Shown: positions 51,347 through 59,651 of the stretch, one piece after another
Layout: each line of letters opens with the position of its first letter
How positions within the stretch are numbered: the first letter of the stretch is position 1
Source: Streptomyces changanensis
GTDB lineage: Bacteria; Actinomycetota; Actinomycetes; Streptomycetales; Streptomycetaceae
DNA: 64,000 bases
Direction of reading: 5' to 3'
Assembly (NCBI RefSeq): GCF_024600715.1
Contig: NZ_CP102332.1
Span: 2,356,001-2,420,000, forward strand
Made by a program: the position numbers and the translations under genes
The notes under the pieces: generated by a model
What the model was told of the DNA's origin: nothing
The model's input: only the letters and a program-made list of their open reading frames with translations
Databases searched by the model: none

Positions 51347-52363
51347 ATGCGCCTCGACACGCCTGCTGACCACACGAACGAAGCCGAGCGCCTGCTGCGC
51401 ACCGCGGAGCAGTACCCCGGGGACCGTGAGCCGCTCCTCCTGAGGGCCGCCGCGCACCTGGAGCTGGCCGGCGACCGCGCCCGGGCGACGACGCTCTACG
51501 ACACGCTGCTGTCCACTCCCCCGGCCCCGGAGGACCCGCACCTGGTGCGGGCGCTGAAGGCGGCGAACCTGTGGGAGTACGGGCACGAGGCGGAGGCCCG
51601 GGCGATCATCGCGGGCCTGCGGGCCACGGCGCCCGAGTCCCCGTCCGCCTGGGAGATCGTCGGGGAGGCGCTGGAGGCCCACGACGAACTGGAGGCGTCG
51701 GAGGAGACGTTCTCGACGGCGGTGAAGGCCCTCGTGCCACTCCCCCACGAGCAGGAGGTGCCGTACGCCGCCGTGTCGCTGCTGGTCTCCCGCCACCGGG
51801 TGCGCCGCCTGCTGGCGCGCGAGCACGACGACTGGGACGTCCTGGCGGACCGGCTGCACACGGGCACCGTCCCGCTGGACGAGCTGCACGACCCGAAGCG
51901 CACGTGGGCGCTCGGCTCGTCGGACCCGGCCGAGCTCCAGGCGGAGATCACCCGGCTGCGCAGCGAGCTCGGCTCGTACCGCACGGCGCTGTCCCGGCCG
52001 TTCCCGGTCGCGGTGCTGCTGTGGCCGCGCGAGGAGCTGACCGAACTGCTCACCGCCTACCCGGAGCTGGAGGCGGAGTACCCGACGTACGACGCGCACC
52101 TCACCGACCTGGAGGCGTCGCTGCGCGAGCTGGCCGCCGCGGGCACGCCGAACCTCGGCGTCGTCCGGGGCACGGTCCCGTCGTACGAGGCGTTCGCCGC
52201 GTCCGAGGGCGCGTCGCCGGCCGACGCCGACCTGCTCCCCCAGTACGCCACGACCCTGGCCGCCCGGGGCCGGGCGGTGCCGTGGCCCCCGGAGCGCACG
52301 GCCCCGTGCTGGTGCGGCTCCGGCGGCCCGTATGCCGACTGCCACGGCAAGGAACTGCCGTAG
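51347..52363 (+). CDS. TPR-like protein with C-terminal SEC-C zinc motif
   Basis: 338 residues from ATG 51347. The N-terminal half is helical with TPR-like spacing (AAAHLELAGDRARATTLYDTL, ANLWEYGHEAEARAIIAGL, GEALEAHDELEASEETFST). The C-terminus ends with the zinc-binding SEC-C motif PCWCGSGGPYADCHG. SEC-C domains occur in SecA and many adaptor-like proteins. No partner is evident; it is divergent from the DUF6412/YidC pair. Confidence 0.85.
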   Translation: MRLDTPADHTNEAERLLRTAEQYPGDREPLLLRAAAHLELAGDRARATTLYDTLLSTPPAPEDPHLVRALKAANLWEYGHEAEARAIIAGLRATAPESPSAWEIVGEALEAHDELEASEETFSTAVKALVPLPHEQEVPYAAVSLLVSRHRVRRLLAREHDDWDVLADRLHTGTVPLDELHDPKRTWALGSSDPAELQAEITRLRSELGSYRTALSRPFPVAVLLWPREELTELLTAYPELEAEYPTYDAHLTDLEASLRELAAAGTPNLGVVRGTVPSYEAFAASEGASPADADLLPQYATTLAARGRAVPWPPERTAPCWCGSGGPYADCHGKELP

Positions 52364-52379
52364 CGCGGCCGGTCGGAAC

Positions 52380-52560
52380 GGAGGCGGGGCGAGTCCCGGG
52401 CGAGAGGCCCGGCGAGCGCGGGTCCCGGGCGAGCGCGGAGGCCGGGCGGGGGACGCGGAGGCCGGGCGGGGGCGAGACGGCCGGGCGGGGGACGCGGAGG
52501 CCGGGCGGGGGACGCGGAGGCCGGGCGGGGGCGAGACGGCGGGCGCGGGGGCCGGGCGTA
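52380..52560. repeat. 18/21-bp GC tandem repeats
   Basis: Alternating copies of gaggccgggcgggggacgcg and gccgggcgggggcgagacg in tandem fill most of the 320-base gap before the excalibur gene. No gene is seen. Confidence 0.9.
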
Positions 52561-52685
52561 ACGGGTTCGGCCGTTTCCGCCCGCCGCGCCTCTCCCGTGC
52601 ACTAGTTTCACGGTGAACGACCGCCGGCCGGCCCGCCGGACCCCCCACACGCCCCGCGGTCCCGTGTGCGAGGGAGACGTGCGCC

Positions 52686-53225
52686 ATGAGCAACCCGTAC
52701 CAGCCGGCCCAGCAGCCCCGGCCGTTCCCCGACCCGTCCGTCGCCCCCGCGGAGCCGAGGCCGCTGCACCGGATGAAGCGGGTGTGGGGCGGGGGGCTGC
52801 TCCTGCTGCTCATCGGCTCCGGCTGCGGCGCCGCCTTGGACGGCGCGGACGCCGCGAAGCCCACCGACGGCGCCGCGCCGGCCGCCACCGTGACGTCCAC
52901 CGCCACCACCACGGTCACCGCGACGCCCGCCGCCCCCGCACCGGCGGCGACGGTCACCGCGACCGCGACCGCGACGGCCACGGCCACGGCCACGGCCACC
53001 GCGACGGTCACGGCGACGGCGACCGTCACCCGGCGGGCGCCCGCCGAGGAGGCGGGCGCCGACGACACGAGCGGCGGCGGGTCGACGTCCGGCGGCGGGA
53101 GCGCCGCGTACTACGGCAACTGCTCGGAGGCCCGCGCGGCCGGCGCGGCCCCCGTCCGCCGGGGCGACCCCGGCTACGGCCTGCACCTCGACCGCGACGG
53201 CGACGGCGTCGGCTGCGAGGGCTGA
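52686..53225 (+). CDS. Lipoprotein or anchored protein with excalibur calcium-binding domain
   Basis: 179 residues from ATG 52686, gggagacgtgcgcc upstream. A helix (WGGGLLLLLIGSGCG) with a lipobox-like IGSGC suggests a lipoprotein. A long Thr/Ala/Val repeat (TATATATATATATV) then a Gly/Ser linker leads to the excalibur domain (YYGNCSEARAAGAAPVRRGD, DRDGDGVGCEG), with the DxDxDGxxCE calcium loop. Likely extracellular. The linker repeat is DNA of acggcc/accgcg hexamers. Confidence 0.87.
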   Translation: MSNPYQPAQQPRPFPDPSVAPAEPRPLHRMKRVWGGGLLLLLIGSGCGAALDGADAAKPTDGAAPAATVTSTATTTVTATPAAPAPAATVTATATATATATATATATVTATATVTRRAPAEEAGADDTSGGGSTSGGGSAAYYGNCSEARAAGAAPVRRGDPGYGLHLDRDGDGVGCEG

Positions 53226-53275
53226 GGGACCGTCTCCCCCCCCCGGCGGACAACCTGTGCGGCGGCCGCTGCGGC

Positions 53276-54058
53276 TCAGAGGGGGTCCCCCGGCAGGTCG
53301 CGGTAGGCGGACCGGAGGGCGGTCACCACGGGGTCGCCGGTGGCGAGGGGGACGCCGTCGACGGAGGCGACCTCGCGGACGCCGACCGCCGCGTTGGTGA
53401 CGAACGCCGCCCGCATCCCGAGGGCTTCCGCCGGTGTGACCGGCGCCGTGGTGTGCGCGTGGAGGCGGCGCAGCAGCGCCATCGTGACGCCGGGCAGGGC
53501 CTCGCCCTCGGGCCAGACCACCCGGTCCGCCGCGTCGACGAAGCCGACGTTCCACGTGGGGCCCTCGGTGACGTGGCCGTCCCGGTCGGTGAAGAGCGCG
53601 TCGTCGGCCCCCTGGAGCTGGGCCGCGCGGCGGGTGTGGAGGACGCCGAAGAGGGCGACGTGCTTGACGGCCGCCCGGTCGCGGACGTGCGTCAGGGTCC
53701 GCAGCCGCAGCGGGGGCGGCGCCGGCGGGCCGGCCGGGCGGGTGGTGACCAGGACGCGCGGGGTGGCGGGGGCGGCGGGCCGGCCGAGGTCGAGCTCCGG
53801 GTCGTAGACCGTGACGCGTACGACGAGGGGGCCGCCCGGCGGCGCGGGCACCGCGCGGCGCACGAGCTCGCGCACCCGGTCCGTGTCGAGGTCCGTCCCG
53901 AAGACCGCCCGGCAGTCGCGGGCGAGGCGCTCCAGGTGCAGGGCGAGACCGCGGACGCGCCCGTCCTCGACGCGCAGGGTCGTGAAGTGGCCGTAGTTGG
54001 TCAGGGCGAGGGCCCTGAGCTGGTCGGCGCCGGCGGGGGTTCCGTCGAGTTCCGTCAC
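53276..54058 (-). CDS. Class IV aminotransferase (aminodeoxychorismate lyase / BCAT-like)
   Basis: 260 residues from GTG 54058, overlapping the upstream gene's stop as GTGA. PLP-dependent fold type IV: catalytic Lys in DRAAVKHVALFGVLHTRRAA, DALFTDRDGHVTEGPTWNVGF and GVTMALLRRLHAHT match PabC/BCAT relatives. Without neighbours of folate or branched-chain synthesis the reaction stays open; 4-amino-4-deoxychorismate lyase is the most likely. Confidence 0.85.
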   Translation of the reverse strand: MTELDGTPAGADQLRALALTNYGHFTTLRVEDGRVRGLALHLERLARDCRAVFGTDLDTDRVRELVRRAVPAPPGGPLVVRVTVYDPELDLGRPAAPATPRVLVTTRPAGPPAPPPLRLRTLTHVRDRAAVKHVALFGVLHTRRAAQLQGADDALFTDRDGHVTEGPTWNVGFVDAADRVVWPEGEALPGVTMALLRRLHAHTTAPVTPAEALGMRAAFVTNAAVGVREVASVDGVPLATGDPVVTALRSAYRDLPGDPL

Positions 54059-54684
54059 AGGGCCAGTGTGTCCTCCCGGGCCCGTGGGAGGGGAGCGCAC
54101 GGCAGGCCCCCGACGGGGACGCGCCGTTCGGGCCGGCGGGTGGGGTGGACGCGTACGTACGCGTGGCTGCGGGGGTGCGCGGCGGAGGAGACCAGCACGT
54201 CGACCGTCTGCGGTACGTCCGGCGGCGCCGCGGGGGACCGCGCGCCGTACAGGGCGAGGGCGGCGGCGCCGGTGAGGAGCGCGTCGGGGCCGGCGTAGAG
54301 GAGGGCGGCGCGCAGCCGCTGCCGGGGGGTGGGGGCGGTGCCGCGCAGCAGGACGACACGGGGCAGCACCCGCCGCCAGGGGCCGCCGGGCCGGCAGCGT
54401 TCGGTGACCACGTGCGCGGCGCAGCCGATGGCCTGGAGCTGGTGGACGGTCGCGAGGCCGTCCTGGGCGACGACGAGCGGGTCGGCGGCACAGGCGGCAC
54501 AGGCGGCACAGGCGGCGCAAGCGCAGGCGGCGAGGTCGGGGCCGACCGCGGCCGGGTCGACGGCGTACGCCGGTACGGCGGTGGTGGCGGGTACGGCGGC
54601 GAGGCCCCCGGGAGCAGCCGCGGGCTCCGGCACGGCGGTGGGGGCGGGCGCGGGGCGGGGTGCGGTGGGTCCGGGCATGGGCAT
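54055..54684 (-). CDS. AbiEi-like protein, probably C-terminally truncated, with a Cys-Ala-Ala repeat
   Basis: 209 residues from ATG 54684. After a low-complexity start comes LAACACAACAACAACAAD, in which cysteines recur every third residue, then a winged-helix-like segment (QDGLATVHQLQAIGCAAHVV) and RVLPRVVLLRGTAP, RLRAALLYAGPDALLTGAAALALYG and VDVLVSSAAHPR, resembling AbiEi-family antitoxin-like proteins of streptomycetes. The frame ends at REDTLAL where homologues continue with a helical domain, so it seems shortened. It overlaps the aminotransferase start by four bases. No toxin partner is seen. Confidence 0.6.
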   Translation of the reverse strand: MPMPGPTAPRPAPAPTAVPEPAAAPGGLAAVPATTAVPAYAVDPAAVGPDLAACACAACAACAACAADPLVVAQDGLATVHQLQAIGCAAHVVTERCRPGGPWRRVLPRVVLLRGTAPTPRQRLRAALLYAGPDALLTGAAALALYGARSPAAPPDVPQTVDVLVSSAAHPRSHAYVRVHPTRRPERRVPVGGLPCAPLPRAREDTLAL

Positions 54685-54814
54685 GCGCCAACACTCCCCA
54701 CCCGCGCCCGCCCTTACGCACCGCACCCACACCATCACGCTCCGGCAGCGGCGAGGCGGGTGGGGGAGGCGGGTTAGCCTCGGGGGCGTAGTCGATCAGT
54801 CAGGAGGGTTCGCG

Positions 54815-55117
54815 ATGGCCAGGGTTCCGGTGGCGGCGGTTGCCGCGGGTGGGCTCGTCGGGGGTTACGGGGTCGCCCGGTGGACGGGCAGGCGGCCGCT
54901 CGGGGGCGTGGCGCTGGCCGCGGCCGGGGCGGTGGCCGGCCGCGAGTGGCGGCGGCGCAGCGGCACCCCGGCGGCGGTCGCGCTGGGCGCCGCGTACGTC
55001 GCCGCGTTCGCCGCGTCGCACCCGCTGGCGAAGAAGGTCGGGGCGTGGCCGGCGGTGTTCTCCGTGGCCGGCGGCATGGCGCTGGCCTCGTGGGCGGTGA
55101 CGCGCCGCGAAAGGTGA
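54815..55117 (+). CDS. Small membrane protein
   Basis: 100 residues from ATG 54815, aggaggg 7 bases upstream. Three to four short hydrophobic segments (VAAVAAGGLVGGYGVARW, LGGVALAAAGAVAG, PAAVALGAAYVAAFAASHPL, VFSVAGGMALASWAV) with basic loops and tail. No family recognised; glycine-rich helices suggest tight packing. Divergent from the AbiEi-like gene. Confidence 0.8.
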   Translation: MARVPVAAVAAGGLVGGYGVARWTGRRPLGGVALAAAGAVAGREWRRRSGTPAAVALGAAYVAAFAASHPLAKKVGAWPAVFSVAGGMALASWAVTRRER

Positions 55118-55205
55118 GCGGCCGTTGAACACGGCGCGGGCCGGGTGCGTACTCATGGGCACCTCCCCGTAGTACCTGGGCGGGTGGCCGACCGGCAGGG
55201 GCCGG

Positions 55206-56528
55206 TCACCCGCCCAGGGAGTGGGAGACGGTGTGGATGACGAGCCCGGCCAGCGCCCCCACGACCGTGCCGTTGATGCGGATGAACTGGAGGTCCCGGC
55301 CGATGTGGGCCTCGATCTTCCGCGAGGTCTGGTCCGCGTCCCAGCTCGCCACCGTGTCGGTGATGAGCGAGGTGATCTCGGCGCGGTACGTCGTCACCAC
55401 GTACGCGGCGGCGTCCTCCAGCCAGCCCTCGACCTTCCCCTGGAGCCGGGTGTCCGTCTTCAGCCGGACGCCGAGGGAGAGCAGGGACGCGCGGGCGCGC
55501 AGCCGCAGCTCGCTGTTCTCGTCCTCCGCCGCCGACATGATCATGGCGCGGATCGACGCCCACGCGGAGGCGATGACGTCCTGCACCTCGGGACGGGCCA
55601 GCAGCTCCGACTTCAGCCGCTCGACGCGCGCCCGCGTGTCGGTGTCCGCCTGGAGGTCGCCGGCGAAGTCGGCGAGGAAGCGGTCGATCGCGCCGCGCGC
55701 CGGGTGGCCGGGCATGTCGCGCACCTCGGTGACGAACCGCAGGAGCTCCTTGTAGACCCGCTCGCCGACCTTCCGGTCGACGAAGCGCGGGGTCCACCCG
55801 GGCGCCCCGCCCTGCACGGCGTCCATCACCGAGTCGCCGTGGGTGACCAGCCAGTCGTGGGCGCGGGCGCAGACCAGGTCGACCGCCCGGTGGTGCGCCC
55901 CGTCGGCGACGACGCGGTCCAGGGTCTTGCCGATGCCGGGCGCGATCTCGACGGCCTCCGCCCGCCGGGTGATCGCCTCCCCGACGACGGCCTGGACGTC
56001 GGCGTCCCGCAGGACCGTCAGCGCGCCGCGCAGCGCCGTGGCCAGCTCGGCCGTCACCCGGTCCACGTGCGCGGGCTCCGCCATCCACGTGCCGAGGCGG
56101 GCGGCGACGTCCAGCGCCCGCAGCCGGACGCGCACCACATCGGCGGAGAGGAAGTTCTCCCCGACGAACGTGCCGAGGGACTCGCCCAGCTGGTCCTTCT
56201 TCGTCGGGATGATCGCCGTGTGCGGGATCGGCAGGCCCATCGGGCGGCGGAACAGCGCCGTGACCGCGAACCAGTCCGCGAGGGCGCCCACCATGCCCGC
56301 CTCGGCGGCCGCCGCGACGTACCCCGGCCAGCCCGTCACACCGGACGCCTCCGCCCAGGTCGCCAGGGCGTAGACCACCGCCACGAGGAACAGCAGTGCC
56401 GTCGCCGCCGCCTTCATCCGGCGCACGCCGCGGCGCCGCTCCTCGTCCTCCGCCGTGTACGCGAAGCCCGCGGCTCCCGCCGTCCGCGCGGCCCTGGCCG
56501 TCGGTGTGTTCGTGCCGGTACCGGTCAT
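55206..56528 (-). CDS. DUF445-family membrane protein
   Basis: 440 residues from ATG 56528. One or two N-terminal helices (ATALLFLVAVVYALATWAE) precede the DUF445 hallmark WFAVTALFRRPMGLPIPHTA and IIPTKKDQLGESLGTFVGEN. A long helical region and a C-terminal helix (INGTVVGALAGLVIHTVSHS) complete the family pattern. DUF445 proteins are conserved in actinomycetes; function unknown. Confidence 0.92.
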   Translation of the reverse strand: MTGTGTNTPTARAARTAGAAGFAYTAEDEERRRGVRRMKAAATALLFLVAVVYALATWAEASGVTGWPGYVAAAAEAGMVGALADWFAVTALFRRPMGLPIPHTAIIPTKKDQLGESLGTFVGENFLSADVVRVRLRALDVAARLGTWMAEPAHVDRVTAELATALRGALTVLRDADVQAVVGEAITRRAEAVEIAPGIGKTLDRVVADGAHHRAVDLVCARAHDWLVTHGDSVMDAVQGGAPGWTPRFVDRKVGERVYKELLRFVTEVRDMPGHPARGAIDRFLADFAGDLQADTDTRARVERLKSELLARPEVQDVIASAWASIRAMIMSAAEDENSELRLRARASLLSLGVRLKTDTRLQGKVEGWLEDAAAYVVTTYRAEITSLITDTVASWDADQTSRKIEAHIGRDLQFIRINGTVVGALAGLVIHTVSHSLGG

Positions 56529-56677
56529 GCGCTCCGCCCTCGTCGCCGTCTCCTGTCCTCCAGGACCTACTCCCGGGGCAGGCCGCTGGTTCCAGGACCG
56601 GCCGTCTTCCCGACCGTTCGGAATCGATCATTCTCACCTTCTCGCGGCACGCCTTCCCCCTCCCCACCGGGACACCC

Positions 56678-57652
56678 CTAAGGCGTGCGGCGTTCGGCGT
56701 ACATCCTCGCGATGACCGCCTCGATGTCCGGCTCCCGCACCGACAGGTCGACCAGCGGACAGGCGGCGGCGACCGCGGCGACGAGCGGCGCGGCCGACGC
56801 CGACGCCGGGAAGGCCAGCCACTGCCGCGACCCCTGGACCCGGACGACGCGCGCGCCGGCGACCTCCAGGGGCGGCAGCTCGCGCTCCAGGTCGACGACG
56901 AGGGTGCGCTCGCCCGCCCCTGCCGCGTACAGCTCCTCCACGGTGCCGTCGTGGACGAGCCGCCCGTGGTCGATGACCATCACCCGCCGGCACAGCTGCT
57001 CGATGTCGCCGAGGTCGTGCGTGGTGAGCAGGACCGTCGTGCCGCGGTCGGCGTTGAGGTCCCGCAGGAACGCGCGGACCTTCGCCTTCGACACGACGTC
57101 CAGGCCGATCGTCGGCTCGTCGAGGTAGAGGACGTCCGGGTCGTGGAGCAGCGCCGCCGCGATGTCGCCGCGCATCCGCTGGCCGAGCGAGAGCTGCCGG
57201 ACGGGCACCTCCAGCAGGTCGCCCAGGTCGAGCAGTTCGACGCAGCGGTCGAGGTTCTCGCGGAACCGGGCGTCCGGGACCCGGTACAGACGGTGCACCA
57301 GCCGGTACGAGTCGCGCAGCGGCAGGTCCCACCACAGGCTGGTCCGCTGGCCGAAGACGACACCGATCCGGCGGGCCAGGCGCGTCCGCTCCCGCGACGG
57401 GTCGATGCCGGCGACCCGCAGCCTGCCGCCGCTCGGCGTGAGGATGCCGGTGAGCATCTTCACGGTGGTGGACTTGCCGGCGCCGTTGGGGCCGATGTAC
57501 CCGACCATCTCACCGCGCGCCACACGGAAGCCGATGCCGTCCACCGCCCGCACCTGCCGCCTCTCCCGGCGCAGCAGACCCGCCCTGCGCCGGACGTCGA
57601 AGACCTTCTCGACGTCATCCAGCTCGATGAAGTCCGCTTCCGTGGTGCTCAC
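56678..57652 (-). CDS. ABC-2-type exporter ATPase
   Basis: 324 residues from GTG 57652. Walker A IGPNGAGKSTTVKML, Q-loop VVFGQRTSLWWDLP, signature QLSLGQRMRGDIAAALL, Walker B VLYLDEPTIGLD and H-loop TTHDLGD are intact. The GQRTSLWWDLP Q-loop marks the subfamily that pairs with DUF990-type permeases, both encoded downstream... on the same strand upstream of it here (57656-59288). Exports an unknown substrate; a C-terminal 80-residue domain may be regulatory. Third gene of a three-gene operon. Confidence 0.93.
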   Translation of the reverse strand: MSTTEADFIELDDVEKVFDVRRRAGLLRRERRQVRAVDGIGFRVARGEMVGYIGPNGAGKSTTVKMLTGILTPSGGRLRVAGIDPSRERTRLARRIGVVFGQRTSLWWDLPLRDSYRLVHRLYRVPDARFRENLDRCVELLDLGDLLEVPVRQLSLGQRMRGDIAAALLHDPDVLYLDEPTIGLDVVSKAKVRAFLRDLNADRGTTVLLTTHDLGDIEQLCRRVMVIDHGRLVHDGTVEELYAAGAGERTLVVDLERELPPLEVAGARVVRVQGSRQWLAFPASASAAPLVAAVAAACPLVDLSVREPDIEAVIARMYAERRTP

Positions 57653-57655
57653 GCC

Positions 57656-58495
57656 TCAGCTCCCCGTCGATCGGTACGAACGCAGACCGGCCCGCCAGGC
57701 CAGGCCCGCCGCCGCCACGCACACGGCGGCGACGAGCGGCGGGGCGAAGGCCGCCCACGACGGCAGGCCCGCCGGGGCGTCGCGCCCCAGCACGTACAGG
57801 GCGGGCACCCAGTTCACGAACGCCAGCGGCACGACGTAGACGACGCCGCGCACCAGGTCGCCGGCGAAGACGGACGGCGGGTACTGCAGGAGGGTGTTCC
57901 CGCCGTACGTGAAGGAGTTGGCGACCTCGGCGCCGTCCTGCGCCCAGAACTGGAACGCGGCCCCGGCCGTCATCAGCGAGCCGAAGATCAAGGCGCCCGT
58001 CAGGGTCATCAGCGGCACCATGGCCACCTTCAGCGGCGTCCACTCCACCCCGTCCAGCACCACCAGCGACCACACCAGCACCAGCAGCCCCTGCGTGACG
58101 CGGCCCAGCCGCCGCAGCGCGAACCGGTCCGCCGCCACCTGGGCCAGCACCGGCACCGGCCGCACCAGCAGCGTGTCGAGGGTGCCGTCCCGCACGCGCC
58201 GGCCGACCTTCCCCACCTGACCGATCGCCAGGTCCGCCAGGCCGAAGGCGGTGCCGGTCGTCCCGTAGAGGAACGCCACCTCGGCGAAGGAGAACCCGCC
58301 GAGTCCCCGCACGTGCGTGAACATCATCAGGATCACGACGAAGTCGAAGAAGTTCGCCACCGCGTTGGACAACAGCGTCATCACGAAGGAGAAGCGGTAC
58401 GTCATCGTCGAGCGGATCCACATCAAGGCGATCAGCCCGTACGCCCGCGCCCCCCACGCGGCACGGCCCACCGGCCCACCGGGATCGTCAACCAC
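57656..58495 (-). CDS. ABC-2-type permease (DUF990-like), second subunit
   Basis: 279 residues from GTG 58495, overlapping the previous gene by eight bases. Six hydrophobic helices, including YRFSFVMTLLSNAVANFFDFVV in two parts and FVNWVPALYVLGRD near the C-terminus; the motif RRVRDGTLDTLLVRPVPVL is the characteristic cytoplasmic loop of DUF990 permeases. It works with the neighbouring permease and ATPase. Confidence 0.9.
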   Translation of the reverse strand: MVDDPGGPVGRAAWGARAYGLIALMWIRSTMTYRFSFVMTLLSNAVANFFDFVVILMMFTHVRGLGGFSFAEVAFLYGTTGTAFGLADLAIGQVGKVGRRVRDGTLDTLLVRPVPVLAQVAADRFALRRLGRVTQGLLVLVWSLVVLDGVEWTPLKVAMVPLMTLTGALIFGSLMTAGAAFQFWAQDGAEVANSFTYGGNTLLQYPPSVFAGDLVRGVVYVVPLAFVNWVPALYVLGRDAPAGLPSWAAFAPPLVAAVCVAAAGLAWRAGLRSYRSTGS

Positions 58496-59288
58496 CCTGC
58501 ACCACCACTCGGCGCGTCGCGACCGCCTGGAGCAGCCGGCCCGCCCCCAGCAGCACCAGCGCCCAGCCCGCCTGGAAGGCGTACGCCTCCAGCAGCCCCC
58601 AGCCGGTCCGCTTCTCCAGGAACACGTCGGCGGGGACCTGGAGCATCGACGCCCAGGGCAGCATCCGCGCGACCTCCCCCAGCCCGCCCGGGAAGACCGT
58701 CAGCGGCAGCAGCATCCCCGAGAAGAACAGCCCCGACAACCACGCCACCTGCACCACGCCCGCGCCGTCCATCAACCAGAACACCGACAGCGCCACCAGG
58801 AACCAGACCGCGAAGCTCACCACGACCCCGAGCGCCACCGACACCAGGAACGCCGGCCAGGTGAGCGGGTGTTCGGGCAGGGCCAGGTCGAACGCGCACG
58901 CGCCCACCGCCATCGGCACGGCCCCCCGCCCCAGCAGCTGGAACGCGGCGCGCCCCAGGTCGGCGGCGAGCCACCACGCCTGGAGGTCGGCGGGACGGTG
59001 GAGGTCCACGGCGATGTCACCGGTCCTGATCCGCTCGATCAGCTCGTCCTCGAAGCCGCCGCCCATGAGGGAGCAGGCGGCGAGCAGCGCCTGTCCGAGC
59101 CAGACGTACGCGAGGGCCTCGGGCAGGTCGTAGCCGCCGAGCCGGGGGCGCTCCTCCCACAGGGCCGTGTAGGTGAACGCCAGGACGAAGCCGAAGACGG
59201 TATTGGTGAAGACCCCGGCGGCGGTGGCCATCCGGTAGGTGGCGTGGCGCCGGAAACCGCCGCTCAGCACGGCCAGGTACAGCCGCAT
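58488..59288 (-). CDS. ABC-2-type permease (DUF990-like), first subunit
   Basis: 266 residues from ATG 59288, first gene of the exporter operon. Six helices (TAAGVFTNTVFGFVLAFTY, ALAYVWLGQALLAACS, FLVSVALGVVVSFAVWFLV, WLSGLFFSGMLLPL and others) and the loop ELIERIRTGDIAVDLHRPAD typical of the family. Forms a heterodimeric channel with the second permease. Confidence 0.9.
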   Translation of the reverse strand: MRLYLAVLSGGFRRHATYRMATAAGVFTNTVFGFVLAFTYTALWEERPRLGGYDLPEALAYVWLGQALLAACSLMGGGFEDELIERIRTGDIAVDLHRPADLQAWWLAADLGRAAFQLLGRGAVPMAVGACAFDLALPEHPLTWPAFLVSVALGVVVSFAVWFLVALSVFWLMDGAGVVQVAWLSGLFFSGMLLPLTVFPGGLGEVARMLPWASMLQVPADVFLEKRTGWGLLEAYAFQAGWALVLLGAGRLLQAVATRRVVVQGG

Positions 59289-59651
59289 GACGCCGCCTCC
59301 GCCCTCTCCCGTCCCGCGCGGCCGACGCTCGGCCGAAGCGGGTGAGCGTAGCCAGTCGCCCGCGGGGAGCGCGACCGTTTTTCCGGCCGCGCCCGGCCGG
59401 TCGGGGGCGGCGGCCTGGGGTGGCGGGCGGGGATGGCGGGCGGGGATGGCGGGCGGCCGCCCGGAGCGGCCCGCCGGGAGCGGCGGGTCCAGTCGGGTGC
59501 GGTCGGTCCTGCCGGGTCCGGTCGGTCCGGCCGGGTCCGGTCGTCAGATCCACGAGAAGGGCGTCGGGCCGGTGCACTATGAGACAGGCGACAAACCGCC
59601 ACATGTCGGACAGTCGGACAGTGACCGCGATCGTGACCGTGCCGGAGACCC
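59289..59651. other. Divergent region between exporter operon and PBP gene
   Basis: 363 bases without a gene. It includes repeated ggcgggcggggat units at 59425-59455 and gggtccggtcggtcc units at 59510-59545. The less GC-rich part at 59565-59610 (gtgcactatgagacaggcgacaaac) is the likely PBP promoter. Confidence 0.5.

Noticed and set aside
54145-54777. Plus-strand Gly-rich frame over the AbiEi-like gene
   Set aside because: Glycine/valine-rich shadow with no ribosome site; the minus-strand gene has recognisable segments.
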